NCBI GenBank assembly: GCA_041391965.1 | Contig: JAWKMZ010000007.1 | Location: 32,481 to 96,480 of the forward strand | Direction of reading: 5' to 3' | DNA length: 64,000 nucleotides | Origin: JAWKMZ01 sp041391965 | GTDB taxonomy: Bacteria > Bacteroidota > Bacteroidia > Flavobacteriales > Flavobacteriaceae | Shown: piece after piece, positions 27,662-36,701 of the stretch | Layout: the number at the start of each line of letters is the position of its first letter | Position numbering within the stretch: position 1 is the first letter of the stretch | The notes under the pieces: generated by a model | What the model was told of the DNA's origin: nothing | Seen by the model: only the letters and a program-made list of their open reading frames with translations | The model's database searches: none | Program-made: the position numbers and the translations under genes

Positions 27662-28270
27662 ATGTTTACCAGTATTGCCAATAAAATTTTTCAGGACGTC
27701 ATTGAAAAATACCACATTAAAAACTCAGTAAATCAACCTTTTGTCAATAGGTATGATGAAAAAACAAATTTAATAGAACATTTACTGTATAGAAAATGTT
27801 GGATTGATACAGTTCAATGGCATTATGAAGATATTATTCGCGATCCACAAATAGACCCTGTGGCAGCTTTAAAATTAAAACGTCAGATTGATGCTTCAAA
27901 TCAAGACAGAACTGACATGGTTGAATATATAGATAGTTATTTTCTTGAAAAATATAAAGCAGTAACTCCTAAAGCAGATGCAACCATCAATACCGAGAGT
28001 CCTGCTTGGGGTATTGACCGATTATCTATTTTAGCTTTAAAAGTCTATCATATGAATGAAGAAGCAACACGTAAAGACGCTTCGGATGCTCATAAAGCAG
28101 CTTGTCAAAAAAAGCTGGATGTTTTATTAGAACAACGTGTCGATTTATCAACAGCAATTGACACCTTACTTGACGACATTAAAAATGGCGATAAATACAT
28201 GAAAGTGTACAAACAAATGAAAATGTACAATGACGATGAGCTAAATCCCGTACTGCGTTCTCAAAAATAG
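27662..28270 (+). CDS. DUF4254 protein
   Basis: The 202-residue soluble helical protein has the features I associate with DUF4254: an N-terminal helix, EHLLYRKCWIDTVQWHYED, DPVAALKLKRQIDASNQDRTD, and a WGIDRLSILALKVYHM segment. No catalytic motif is known for this family. It is followed 18 bp later by a GT9 glycosyltransferase; the two are probably co-transcribed, which suggests a role in LPS core or other glycan assembly. That role is an inference from context. Confidence 0.78.
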   Translation: MFTSIANKIFQDVIEKYHIKNSVNQPFVNRYDEKTNLIEHLLYRKCWIDTVQWHYEDIIRDPQIDPVAALKLKRQIDASNQDRTDMVEYIDSYFLEKYKAVTPKADATINTESPAWGIDRLSILALKVYHMNEEATRKDASDAHKAACQKKLDVLLEQRVDLSTAIDTLLDDIKNGDKYMKVYKQMKMYNDDELNPVLRSQK

Positions 28271-28288
28271 AACTCCAAAACCAAAAAA

Positions 28289-29308
28289 ATGCCAAAACCT
28301 ATCAAACATATATTGGTTATCCGATTGTCTGCTATGGGTGACGTGGCTATGACTGTTCCTGTGTTAAGAGCATTTACTGAGCAATATCCTAACGTAAAGC
28401 TAACGGTTTTAACGCGAGCTTTTTTTGCGCCTTTTTTCCGAAATTTACCAAATGTTACCGTTTTTGCTGCAGAGGTTAATGGAAAACACAAAAGCATTTC
28501 TGGGCTTTATAAACTTTCAAAAGAACTCAAAAACCTCCATATGGATGCCATTGCCGATGTGCATAATGTCTTGCGAAGTTCTATTTTAAAATTTTTTTTA
28601 TCAGGAATAAAAATTATTCAAATTGACAAAGGAAGAGCCGAAAAAAAAGCTTTGACTACTGGTAAAACATTTCATCAACTCAAAACTACACACCAACGTT
28701 ATATAGATGTTTTTGATAAATTAGGTTTTCCGATAAATTTGTCACAACCCAAATTTCCTGAACCAGTTAAATTAAATGATAAGCTAATTACTATTATTGG
28801 AAATGACACAAAAACCTTAATAGGCATTGCACCTTTTGCGGCTTTTGAAGGTAAAATGTATCCTTTAAATTTAATGATAGAAGTTATTAAAACACTTTCA
28901 AACACTCATAAAATTTTACTTTTTGGAGGCGGAAAAAAAGAAATAGAACAACTAAATGCCTTAGAAAACAAGTACGATAATGTTATTAATTTAGCTGGAA
29001 AACTAACACTTGATGAAGAATTAGATGTAATTTCAAATTTGGATGTCATGTTGTCCATGGATTCTGGCAATGCACATATTGCAGCCATGTTAGGAAAAAA
29101 AGTGGTGACACTTTGGGGTGTTACGCATCCTTTTGCTGGTTTTGCACCATTTAACCAACCTGATGATTTTGCTTTGCTTTCCGATAAAAATAAGTTTCCA
29201 TTAATTCCAACCTCTGTTTATGGTAACAAATGTCCAGAAACCTATAAAGATGTGATGAAAACAATTGAACCTAAGACCGTTGTTAAAAAAATAGAGCAGT
29301 TATTATAA
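28289..29308 (+). CDS. Family 9 glycosyltransferase (heptosyltransferase-like)
   Basis: The 339-residue GT-B protein starts KHILVIRLSAMGDVAMTVP, the classic N-terminus of ADP-heptose:LPS heptosyltransferases, and has FEGKMYPL, the glycine-rich LFGGGKKE, SMDSGNAHIAAMLGKKVVTLWG and HPFAGFAPF near its C-terminus, all GT9 features. It most likely adds a heptose or other sugar to the LPS inner core. The donor is not certain because Bacteroidota cores vary. Confidence 0.88.
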   Translation: MPKPIKHILVIRLSAMGDVAMTVPVLRAFTEQYPNVKLTVLTRAFFAPFFRNLPNVTVFAAEVNGKHKSISGLYKLSKELKNLHMDAIADVHNVLRSSILKFFLSGIKIIQIDKGRAEKKALTTGKTFHQLKTTHQRYIDVFDKLGFPINLSQPKFPEPVKLNDKLITIIGNDTKTLIGIAPFAAFEGKMYPLNLMIEVIKTLSNTHKILLFGGGKKEIEQLNALENKYDNVINLAGKLTLDEELDVISNLDVMLSMDSGNAHIAAMLGKKVVTLWGVTHPFAGFAPFNQPDDFALLSDKNKFPLIPTSVYGNKCPETYKDVMKTIEPKTVVKKIEQLL

Positions 29309-29313
29309 AAAAA

Positions 29314-29335
29314 GCCCTACTTAAAAAAGTAGGGC
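29314..29335 (+). terminator. Terminator-like hairpin after the GT9 gene
   Basis: A perfect 7-bp stem GCCCTAC/GTAGGGC (29314-29320 and 29329-29335) encloses an 8-nt loop, 5 bp after the GT9 stop. The A-run before it and T-containing stretch after it allow bidirectional use, which would also serve the convergent paaE-like gene ending at 29511. The T-run is weak. Confidence 0.6.
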
Positions 29336-29510
29336 GTGATTTTAACGCTCAATAGATAATCCCAATAAATAACGTCGTAATCTCTACTAAAGTATTAGGT
29401 TTAAAATAGAGCACCAACCAGATGTAAGAATAACTTTTTGTTTTTCGACGAAAAGTTAATTTTTAACGATTAAACACTAAAAAGTTAGACCATCTGTAGT
29501 ATTGGCCTTT
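29336..29510. other. Convergent intergenic stretch without a recognised gene
   Basis: Apart from the hairpin just before it, this stretch holds an exact 8-bp inverted repeat TAACTTTT/AAAAGTTA (29431-29438 and 29451-29458) with a nested TTTTCG/CGAAAA. A minus-strand frame of about 35 codons lies here but has no ATG. I see no gene. Confidence 0.5.
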
Positions 29511-30566
29511 TTATATATCGTCATAATCAATGCTCACATTTGGTGTTATTGGATGTGCTTGACAGGTTAAAATGAGTCCTTCGGCCACTTCGCTATCTGT
29601 TAAAATATTATTTTGACGCATTTTGACTTCACCTTCAGTAACGCGTGCCAAACAACTGCTGCAAATACCACCTTGACAAGAGTAAGGCGCATCTAAATCT
29701 TCATCTAAAGCTGCTTCAAGAATGGTTTGTTTTTGAGACATTTCAAATGAGGTGGTTTCTTCATCTAAAACAATGGTAATTTTTGTGTTTCCGTTTGGTG
29801 CAGATTCATCTTTAATCTCTGCGGTTTTAGCGGTTTTAAAAAGCTCAAAATGAATGTGTTCTTTTGGTATTTTGTGCTCTATCAATACATCTTTGATAAC
29901 GTGAATCATTGCTTCTGGTCCACAAAGAAAAAAAGCATCAACTTCAATATGTTTGTATTTGTTTTTCATCACATAGTTGACTGTACTTTTTTCAATACGT
30001 CCAAATATAGAATCATCACCATCTTCTTGACTAAACACAAATTGAATGGCAAAACGTTTGTTGTATTGATGCTGCAGTTTTAAAAGTTCTTCCAAAAACA
30101 TCGTGTCATTTGTGTTTTTATTACCATAAACTAAAATGACTTTGCTGTATATTTCTTCTTCTAAAGCACATTTTAGGATGCTTAAAACAGGTGTAATTCC
30201 GCTTCCAGCAGCAAAAGCAGCAATATTTTTAGTTTTAGAATCGTTAGGTTCAAAAACAAAATGACCTTTGGGTGATGCAACTTCTATAACATCACCAACT
30301 TTGAGTTGTTGATTGGCATATGCCGAAAACGTACCATCTTTAACGGCCTTAATTGCAACTTTTAGCTCGCCACTTTTTGGTGAAGAACACAAAGAATAAT
30401 CGCGTCGTAATTCGACATTATCAATAGTAGTTTTTAGAGTTATATATTGACCTGCTTTAAATCTAAAAGTATCTTTTAAATGTTGTGGTACTTCAAAACT
30501 AATTGTTACAGCTTTATCGGTTTCTCTATGGATTTCTTTTATGGAGAGTTTGTGAAATTGAGACAT
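29511..30566 (-). CDS. PaaE-like FAD/[2Fe-2S] oxidoreductase
   Basis: The 351-residue protein has an N-terminal FAD-binding barrel (RRDYSLCSSP), an NAD(P)H-binding domain (AAGSGITPVLSILK and FFLCGPEAMI), and a C-terminal plant-type [2Fe-2S] domain with cysteines in YSCQGGICSSCLAR (about residues 296-305) and LTCQAHP. This architecture matches the reductase subunit PaaE of phenylacetyl-CoA epoxidase and related ferredoxin-NADP reductases. No paaABCD genes are nearby, so it is likely a stand-alone electron-transfer protein. Confidence 0.85.
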   Translation of the reverse strand: MSQFHKLSIKEIHRETDKAVTISFEVPQHLKDTFRFKAGQYITLKTTIDNVELRRDYSLCSSPKSGELKVAIKAVKDGTFSAYANQQLKVGDVIEVASPKGHFVFEPNDSKTKNIAAFAAGSGITPVLSILKCALEEEIYSKVILVYGNKNTNDTMFLEELLKLQHQYNKRFAIQFVFSQEDGDDSIFGRIEKSTVNYVMKNKYKHIEVDAFFLCGPEAMIHVIKDVLIEHKIPKEHIHFELFKTAKTAEIKDESAPNGNTKITIVLDEETTSFEMSQKQTILEAALDEDLDAPYSCQGGICSSCLARVTEGEVKMRQNNILTDSEVAEGLILTCQAHPITPNVSIDYDDI

Positions 30567-30580
30567 GTATTATTTTTTTA

Positions 30581-30588
30581 CAAAAGTA
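30581..30588 (-). promoter_or_regulatory. Predicted -7 element for the PaaE-like gene
   Basis: On the minus strand this reads TACTTTTG, an exact TAnnTTTG match, 14 bp before the ATG at 30566. No matching TTG was found 17-24 nt further upstream. Confidence 0.4.
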
Positions 30589-30610
30589 ACAAATTGCATG
30601 TTTAATTAGT

Positions 30611-30641
30611 TTTGATTGTAACAAAAACCATTTTATTTTTA
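30611..30641 (+). promoter_or_regulatory. Predicted promoter for the ABC permease gene
   Basis: TTTG at 30611-30614, 19 nt, then TATTTTTA at 30634-30641, one mismatch (final A for G) from TAnnTTTG. Transcription would begin near 30648, which supports translation from the ATG at 30670 rather than the upstream TTG at 30646. Confidence 0.5.
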
Positions 30642-30669
30642 CTAATTGTTAAACGACAACCAAAAAGTT

Positions 30670-32142
30670 ATGATAAAACACTTTTTAAATTTAGAATGGA
30701 AACAGTTTATTAGAGCCTCTTATTTTCAAAAAGGATTGGCAATTAAAATTTTACTCATTTTTGCCGCTTTATATTTTGGAGGTATTGCAATTTTTGCTGG
30801 AATAGGCTTATTTTTCATTCTAAAAAAAGCACTTCCAAATGTAGACCCAATTGTGTCTGTAAATAATTTTGTTATCTACTGGTTTTTATTTCAAATGGTC
30901 ATCAGGTATTTTATCCAACAATTGCCAGTTATGAACGTAAAACCGTTAATGACCATTCCTATAAAAAAGGACACTATGATTCATTTTTTATTAGGAAAAA
31001 CCACCTTATCATTTTTTAATTTTTTATCACTTTTTCTGTTTTTGCCATTTTCAGTCGTTTTATTATTTAATGGTTATGCGGTTTTAAATGTGGTTTGCTG
31101 GTTTTTGTCTATTATGTTTTTGACTTTGTGTGTCAATTATCTGAATTTTTTAATCAATAAAAGTAACACTGCTTTTTACATCATTGCACCAACGTTGATT
31201 GCCTTAATTGCTTTGGAGTTTTATGGTGTTTTTGCCATTTCAAAACCAATTGGTGTAGCGTTTAATGCGCTTTACAATCATCCATATTTGGCTGTTGTGC
31301 CTTTGCTGCTGATGGTTGGATTGTATTATTTAAATTTTAAATACATCAAAAACAGTTTTTATTTAGACGATACTATTTCTAAAAAAATAAAAGAAGTCAA
31401 TGCGACAGATTTATCTTGGATTAATCGATTTGGAACTGTAGCACCATTTTTAAAAAATGACATTAAATTAATTTGGCGCAATGCAAGACCCAAACAAGTT
31501 TTAATGATGTCGTTCTTCTTTTTATTTTACGGTTTAATTTTTTATACGCAACCTATTTATAAAGATACACCAGCAATTTTGGCCTTTGCATCAATGTTTG
31601 TAACTGGAGGGTTTTTGCTAAGTTTTGGACAATTAGTACCATCTTGGGATAGTGAATATTATAAAATGTTGATGAGCCAAAACATTCCATACAAACAATA
31701 TTTAGAGTCTAAATGGTATTTAATGGTCGTTGCAGTTACCATTTCGTTTGTATTAAGCATACCTTATTTATATTTTGGATGGCATATTTTTGGGATGATT
31801 GCCGCAGGAGCCTTGTTTAATATTGGCTTAAATTCATTTATAACCTTATTTGGTGGAGCACTCAATCGGGTACCAATTGAGTTAAATGTCAAAGCAAAAG
31901 CCTTTAGTAACACCAATGGCTTTAATCCTACCCAAATGCTGATTGCTTTGCCAAAATTATTGCTTCCTATGATTTTATTTTATATTCCTTACAAGCTCAT
32001 CAATTTTGAAGCTGGACTTATTGTTTTGGCCTTAAGTGGTGTTTTAGGAATTATCTTTAAAAACTACATTTTTAATAAAATTGTAGCCATCTATCAAAAA
32101 GGAAAATATAAAACTGTTGCTGCTTTTGGCGAAAAAAACTAA
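30670..32142 (+). CDS. ABC transporter permease-like membrane protein (DUF5687-like)
   Basis: The protein (about 490 residues) starts MIKHFLNLEWKQFIRASYF, an N-terminus typical of Flavobacteria ABC-2-like permeases that I recall as DUF5687. It has about twelve hydrophobic segments arranged in two halves, with a polar middle region around residues 245-280. The partner ATPase gene begins 24 bp downstream. Together they form a two-gene exporter; the substrate is unknown. An upstream TTG at 30646 would add eight residues but lies at the predicted transcription start. Confidence 0.82.
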   Translation: MIKHFLNLEWKQFIRASYFQKGLAIKILLIFAALYFGGIAIFAGIGLFFILKKALPNVDPIVSVNNFVIYWFLFQMVIRYFIQQLPVMNVKPLMTIPIKKDTMIHFLLGKTTLSFFNFLSLFLFLPFSVVLLFNGYAVLNVVCWFLSIMFLTLCVNYLNFLINKSNTAFYIIAPTLIALIALEFYGVFAISKPIGVAFNALYNHPYLAVVPLLLMVGLYYLNFKYIKNSFYLDDTISKKIKEVNATDLSWINRFGTVAPFLKNDIKLIWRNARPKQVLMMSFFFLFYGLIFYTQPIYKDTPAILAFASMFVTGGFLLSFGQLVPSWDSEYYKMLMSQNIPYKQYLESKWYLMVVAVTISFVLSIPYLYFGWHIFGMIAAGALFNIGLNSFITLFGGALNRVPIELNVKAKAFSNTNGFNPTQMLIALPKLLLPMILFYIPYKLINFEAGLIVLALSGVLGIIFKNYIFNKIVAIYQKGKYKTVAAFGEKN

Positions 32143-32166
32143 TCTAAACTTAAACATATTTTAATT

Positions 32167-32874
32167 ATGATAATGACATCCAACCTTTCAAAAAAATATA
32201 ACGATAATTTAGTTTTAAACATCGAAAGTTTAGACATTCCAAAAGGTCAAAGTTTTGGTTTGGTAGGCAATAATGGCGCAGGAAAAACCACCTATTTTAG
32301 TTTACTTCTCGATTTAATTCAACCAACAACAGGTTTTATTAAAAACAATGAGGTATTGGTCCATGAAAGTGAAGCCTGGAAACCATTTACGTCTGCTTTT
32401 ATTGATGAAAGTTTTTTAATTGGCTATTTAACACCAGAAGAATATTTTTACTTTATTGGCGAACTCAGAGGTCAAAATAAGGCAGATGTAGATGCGTTGA
32501 TGGCGCAATTTGAAGATTTTTTCCATGGCGAAATTCTGAATCAAAAAAAATACCTACGCGATTTAAGCAAAGGAAACCAAAAGAAAGCAGGTATTGTAGC
32601 AACGCTTATTGGCAATCCCGAAGTGATTATTTTAGATGAACCTTTTGCAAATTTAGACCCAACAACTCAAATTCGTTTAAAAGGGATTATTAAAGATTTG
32701 GCTGAGAAAAAAGGCGTTACAGTGCTTATTTCAAGCCACGATTTGTTGCATGTCACAGACGTTTGTGAACGTATTGTAGTACTCGAAAAAGGTAAAATCG
32801 TTAAAGATTTGGCAACCAGTGAAGCAACTTTAAAAGAATTAGAAGCACATTTTGCAGGTACAGAGACCATTTAA
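32167..32874 (+). CDS. ABC transporter ATP-binding protein
   Basis: The 235-residue ATPase has Walker A GNNGAGKTT, the ABC signature LSKGNQKKAGI (SKGNQ in place of SGGQ, seen in ABC-2-type exporters), Walker B VIILDEPFANLDP and the switch His in ISSHDL. It pairs with the preceding permease. The first in-frame codons are MIMTSNLSKKY; either ATG could start translation. The gene lies upstream of sprE with 106 bp between. Confidence 0.92.
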   Translation: MIMTSNLSKKYNDNLVLNIESLDIPKGQSFGLVGNNGAGKTTYFSLLLDLIQPTTGFIKNNEVLVHESEAWKPFTSAFIDESFLIGYLTPEEYFYFIGELRGQNKADVDALMAQFEDFFHGEILNQKKYLRDLSKGNQKKAGIVATLIGNPEVIILDEPFANLDPTTQIRLKGIIKDLAEKKGVTVLISSHDLLHVTDVCERIVVLEKGKIVKDLATSEATLKELEAHFAGTETI

Positions 32875-32980
32875 AACTCTTTCGTTTTTTTCTTAATAAT
32901 TCAAAAAGATGCTTATTTTTACAGCAGTGCATACTATTTGCGCTTGTTTTTAGTTATCTATAAACCAAATACAACCAACG

Positions 32981-35530
32981 TTGAATACATCTTTTAGAAC
33001 CATAATACCTCTTTTAAGTGCAGCCCTTATTATTACAAGTTGCTCACGAAAAAAAGACACTTTTGTCAATCGTAATTTCCATGCTTTAGGCACAAAATAT
33101 AACATTTTGTACAATGGCAATATTGCTTTAGAAAAAGGACGCGCAAGTGTTGACAACGCTTTTACAGATAATTATTGGGATTTGTTACCAGTTGAACGCA
33201 TGCAACTTAGTGAAGAGGTAATGCTTCCTGGACAATCTAAAAACTCCGATTTTGAACGTGCTGAAGAAAAAGCCGTAAAAGCTGTCCAAAAACATGGTAT
33301 GAACATCAAAGGGAAAGAACACAATCCTCAAATTGATGAAGCCTACTTGTTATTAGGAAAAGCCAGATATTTTGACCAACGTTTTGTACCAGCTTTAGAA
33401 GCCTTCAATTATATTTTGTATAAATATGCCGCAAGCGACAAAATTAACGAAGCAAAAATATGGCGTGAAAAATCGAATATTCGTTTAGAAAACAATGATT
33501 TGGCAATCAAAAACTTAAAACGCCTTTTAAAACAAGAAACACTAAAAGATCAGGAACTGGCCGATGCTACTGCAAGTTTAGCACAAGCTTACATCAATGT
33601 AAAATCAAAAGATAGCGCATTAACCCAACTAAAAATTGCTGCAGCTTATACCAAAAAGAACAACGAAAAAGCACGTTACAATTATATAAGAGGTCAGCTG
33701 TATAATGAATTTGGAAAAAAAGACAGTGCCAATTTAGCGTTTGACCAAGTGATTGAAATGCACAGAAAAATCCCAAGAGCTTATTATATCAATGCACACT
33801 TGGCCAAAGCGGCTAATTTTGACATACAACATGGTAATAAGTTAGAATTTTTAGAGTATTTAACCAATTTAGAAGAAGACCGAGAAAACCGTCCATTTTT
33901 GGGCAAAATCTATTATCGCATTGCAGAATTTCACAAACAAAACCAATCCGATTCGTTGGCAATAGTCTATTACAACAAATCGTTACGCTCACCAACAACA
34001 GACAAGCAACTCAAAGCGATTGATTATTCTACTTTGGGCGATATGAGTTTTGATAAGTCTGAATATAAAATTGCAGGAGCGTATTATGACAGTACTATGA
34101 CTAATTTAACACTCAACTCCAAGCCTTATCGGGTTGTAAAGCGCAAAAGAGAAAATTTGGCAGATGTTATTTATTATGAAGATGTTGCACGTGTTAACGA
34201 CAGTATTTTGAATTTAGTCAACCTTTCTGACGCAGACCGTTTAACTCTATTTTCAACTTATGTTGATAAGCTAAAAGCTGAAGCTGAAGCTCAAAAAGAA
34301 AAAGAAGAAGCCGCAAAACGTAACAATGCAGGTTTAGAACTGGCAAAAAACAGTACAATTGGTAGTAAGCCTTTAGGAGCTAACTCAAAAGTACCTAATG
34401 GCAAACAACCTTTTTATTTTTACAATACCACAACCGTTTCTTTTGGTAAAAACGAATTTTTAAAAATTTGGGGAGACCGTTCATTAAAAGATAATTGGAG
34501 ACTTTCAGACAGTAAAACCAATACTACAAACCAAAAAACGGATGCAGCTTTTGCAGATGCGACGGAAGATGAATTGTTTGATCCAGAGTTTTACATTTCA
34601 AAAATTCCAACAGAACAAAAAGTGATTGATAGTATTGCTAAAGACCGAAACTATGCTTATTATCAATTAGGAATCATCTACAAAGAAAAATTTAAAGAGT
34701 ATAAATTAGCTAAAAACAAGCTGAAACAACTTTTGGCAAACAACCCAGAAGAACGTTTGATTTTGCCTGCAAAGTACAACTTATACAAAATTTATGCCTT
34801 GTTAAATGAAGATGCCGAAGCTGAAATTGCCAAAAATGATATTATAACCAATTATCCAGATTCGAGGTATGCTGAAATTTTAAGAAATCCACAATCAGGT
34901 TTAGCAAAAGATGAAAACAGTCCAGAAAGTTTGTACGAAAAGACCTTTCAATTGTATGAAAATCAGAAATTTCAGCAAGTTATTGATGATAGCGAAAGGT
35001 ATGCTACTGAATTTGAAGGTGAACCGATTGTGCCTAAGTTTGAGATTTTAAAAGCCTCAGCCAATGGAAGATTAAATGGCTTTGAAGCCTATAAAAAAGG
35101 CGTTAATTTTATTGCTTTAACCTATCCAAATTCACCAGAAGGCAAAACAGCCCAAAATATTTTGCAAACTGTTATTCCTGTACTCGCTAACAAAACATTT
35201 GTAGAAGATAGTATTGCAAAAAACTTCAATGTTATTTATCAATTTGATAGCAAATCGGAAAAGGAAATAGATGAGTTTGTTGCAAAATTGCAATTGGAAG
35301 TAGCACAAATAAAGTATTTTAATTTAACTGTTTCAAAAGATATTTATGATATAAACACTACTTTTGTAGTGGTTCATGGCTTAAAAAGTATAGAAGGAGC
35401 CGAAGGTTTTGGAGAGCTTTTAAAAGAACGAAAATCAAAAATAGTAAAACCTTACTTTGCAATTTCATCACCTAACTATGAAATTGTACAACGACACAAA
35501 AACCTTAATGAATACATAGAATCTCAATAA
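32981..35530 (+). CDS. sprE: Type IX secretion/gliding lipoprotein SprE (PorW)
   Basis: SprE/PorW is an outer-membrane-associated TPR lipoprotein needed for type IX secretion and, in gliding species, motility. The 849-residue protein has a signal peptide ending in the lipobox TSC (Cys21), the family's conserved start (NRNFHALGTKYNILYNGN), and TPR helices over most of its length (for example DEAYLLLGKARYFDQRFVPA). The central region is Lys/Glu-rich. The start is a TTG at 32981, as no ATG precedes the signal peptide. It is followed 13 bp later by a bactofilin. Confidence 0.88.
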   Translation: MNTSFRTIIPLLSAALIITSCSRKKDTFVNRNFHALGTKYNILYNGNIALEKGRASVDNAFTDNYWDLLPVERMQLSEEVMLPGQSKNSDFERAEEKAVKAVQKHGMNIKGKEHNPQIDEAYLLLGKARYFDQRFVPALEAFNYILYKYAASDKINEAKIWREKSNIRLENNDLAIKNLKRLLKQETLKDQELADATASLAQAYINVKSKDSALTQLKIAAAYTKKNNEKARYNYIRGQLYNEFGKKDSANLAFDQVIEMHRKIPRAYYINAHLAKAANFDIQHGNKLEFLEYLTNLEEDRENRPFLGKIYYRIAEFHKQNQSDSLAIVYYNKSLRSPTTDKQLKAIDYSTLGDMSFDKSEYKIAGAYYDSTMTNLTLNSKPYRVVKRKRENLADVIYYEDVARVNDSILNLVNLSDADRLTLFSTYVDKLKAEAEAQKEKEEAAKRNNAGLELAKNSTIGSKPLGANSKVPNGKQPFYFYNTTTVSFGKNEFLKIWGDRSLKDNWRLSDSKTNTTNQKTDAAFADATEDELFDPEFYISKIPTEQKVIDSIAKDRNYAYYQLGIIYKEKFKEYKLAKNKLKQLLANNPEERLILPAKYNLYKIYALLNEDAEAEIAKNDIITNYPDSRYAEILRNPQSGLAKDENSPESLYEKTFQLYENQKFQQVIDDSERYATEFEGEPIVPKFEILKASANGRLNGFEAYKKGVNFIALTYPNSPEGKTAQNILQTVIPVLANKTFVEDSIAKNFNVIYQFDSKSEKEIDEFVAKLQLEVAQIKYFNLTVSKDIYDINTTFVVVHGLKSIEGAEGFGELLKERKSKIVKPYFAISSPNYEIVQRHKNLNEYIESQ

Positions 35531-35543
35531 ACTATTCAAAATA

Positions 35544-35981
35544 ATGTTTTCAGATAATAAACGAGAAAGAATGGCAACAGAAGCAGTAACTCAACAAAAT
35601 GCAATTGCTAAAGGCACTACCATTACAGGTGATATTATTAGTGATGGCGATTTTAGAATTGAAGGTACTATCCAAGGCAATATAAAAACGCCAGGGAAAG
35701 TGGTTATTGGACGTACAGGAATTGTTAATGGCACTCTTAAAAGTTCAAATGCAGATATTGAAGGTAAATTTTCGGGTAAATTGATACTAACAGATACCTT
35801 GGCTTTAAAAGCCTCAGCACATGTTGAAGGCGAAGTTGAGGTTGCAAAACTGGCAGTTGAACCAGGAGCAACCTTTAACGCTACTTGCGTTATGAAAGGC
35901 ACAATAAAAGAATTGGCGAACGGAAATGGTCAAGGGCAACAACCACAATCAACAAAATCAGAAAAAGAACACTCAGCCTAA
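35544..35981 (+). CDS. Bactofilin (polymer-forming cytoskeletal protein)
   Basis: The 145-residue protein has a short basic N-terminal tail, then the bactofilin beta-helix made of repeats such as GTTITGDIISDGDFRIEGTI and KVVIGRTGIVNGTL, and a Gln/Ser-rich C-terminal tail. Bactofilins polymerise without nucleotide and organise envelope-associated processes. The close link to sprE (13 bp) suggests co-expression. A first ATG at 35544 and a second at 35571 are both possible starts. Confidence 0.9.
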   Translation: MFSDNKRERMATEAVTQQNAIAKGTTITGDIISDGDFRIEGTIQGNIKTPGKVVIGRTGIVNGTLKSSNADIEGKFSGKLILTDTLALKASAHVEGEVEVAKLAVEPGATFNATCVMKGTIKELANGNGQGQQPQSTKSEKEHSA

Positions 35982-36053
35982 TGTCAATAACCGTTTTAAG
36001 TGAAGTTTTTGCGTTTTATACCATAACTTTAACTTTAAAAGACGCCAAATAAT

Positions 36054-36452
36054 ATGGACTCAGACTTTAAATCGCGTCAAATTTTATTTTTGGTTCAATG
36101 TACCGCATTTACATTGGTGCTTTTTGGAATACACAGTTGGGTACTCTCTTATGTAGCAGAAGATGGACTGTTTTTTTTTCCAATTTGGCAAATTTACAGC
36201 TTCCATTTTGTAGTAACGGTTATAATGTATAGCATTATTAACTATAAATTTTCAAAAGGAAAAACGGATATTTTCAACACATTTATGGTAACTACCATTT
36301 CAAAAATGCTGTTAGCTATTTTGTTTTTATTACCAATATTGCTGTCAGATTTTAAAAACAAACAACCAGATGTGTTCAACTTTTTTGTTCCTTACTTTCT
36401 CTATTTGTTTTTTGAAGTCTATGGATTGACCAAATTTCTTCAGAAAAAATAA
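36054..36452 (+). CDS. Small four-helix membrane protein, first paralogue flanking AtpZ (DUF6168-like)
   Basis: This 132-residue protein has four predicted membrane helices and ends with the segment FFVPYFLYLFFEVYGLTKFL. The protein encoded at 36702 has the same length, topology and C-terminal pattern (FVPY, then Glu, then L-x-K-x-L), so the two are paralogues. From memory they fit a Flavobacteria family named DUF6168. Their position around AtpZ, just upstream of the ATP synthase operon, suggests an accessory role in Fo assembly. Confidence 0.7.
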   Translation: MDSDFKSRQILFLVQCTAFTLVLFGIHSWVLSYVAEDGLFFFPIWQIYSFHFVVTVIMYSIINYKFSKGKTDIFNTFMVTTISKMLLAILFLLPILLSDFKNKQPDVFNFFVPYFLYLFFEVYGLTKFLQKK

Positions 36453-36466
36453 ATAATACCTGATGA

Positions 36467-36700
36467 ATGTCTGAAAGCAACCCAAACCATAAAAACAATA
36501 AACCGCTTAAAAACATAGCGATTCTTTCAGGTATTGGCATCCAAATGGGTGTCATTATTTACGGGTTTGTATTGTTGGGCAAATGGTTAGATGCCACTTA
36601 TAATAATGGAGGTAAGCTCTACATTGTTATTTGTACACTTTTAGGTGTAGCTATTTCCTTATATGTAGTTATTAAGCAGCTCAACCAAATTAAATATTAA
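36467..36700 (+). CDS. atpZ: AtpZ/AtpI-family Fo accessory protein
   Basis: The 77-residue protein has two membrane helices with the motif LGKWLDATYNNGGKLYIVIC between them, a pattern typical of AtpZ/AtpI-like proteins. Members of this family help insert the c-ring or transport Mg2+/Ca2+ for the ATP synthase. The ATG at 36467 follows the previous gene by 14 bp and the next gene begins 1 bp after its stop. Location ahead of atpB supports the call. Confidence 0.85.
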   Translation: MSESNPNHKNNKPLKNIAILSGIGIQMGVIIYGFVLLGKWLDATYNNGGKLYIVICTLLGVAISLYVVIKQLNQIKY

Positions 36701-36701
36701 A

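Noticed and set aside
29341..29480. Possible short peptide frame on the minus strand after the GT9 gene
   Set aside because: It has about 35 codons, no ATG and lies in a convergent terminator region.
35591..35902. Minus-strand 103-codon frame in the bactofilin gene
   Set aside because: It mirrors the bactofilin beta-helix repeats and has no independent support.
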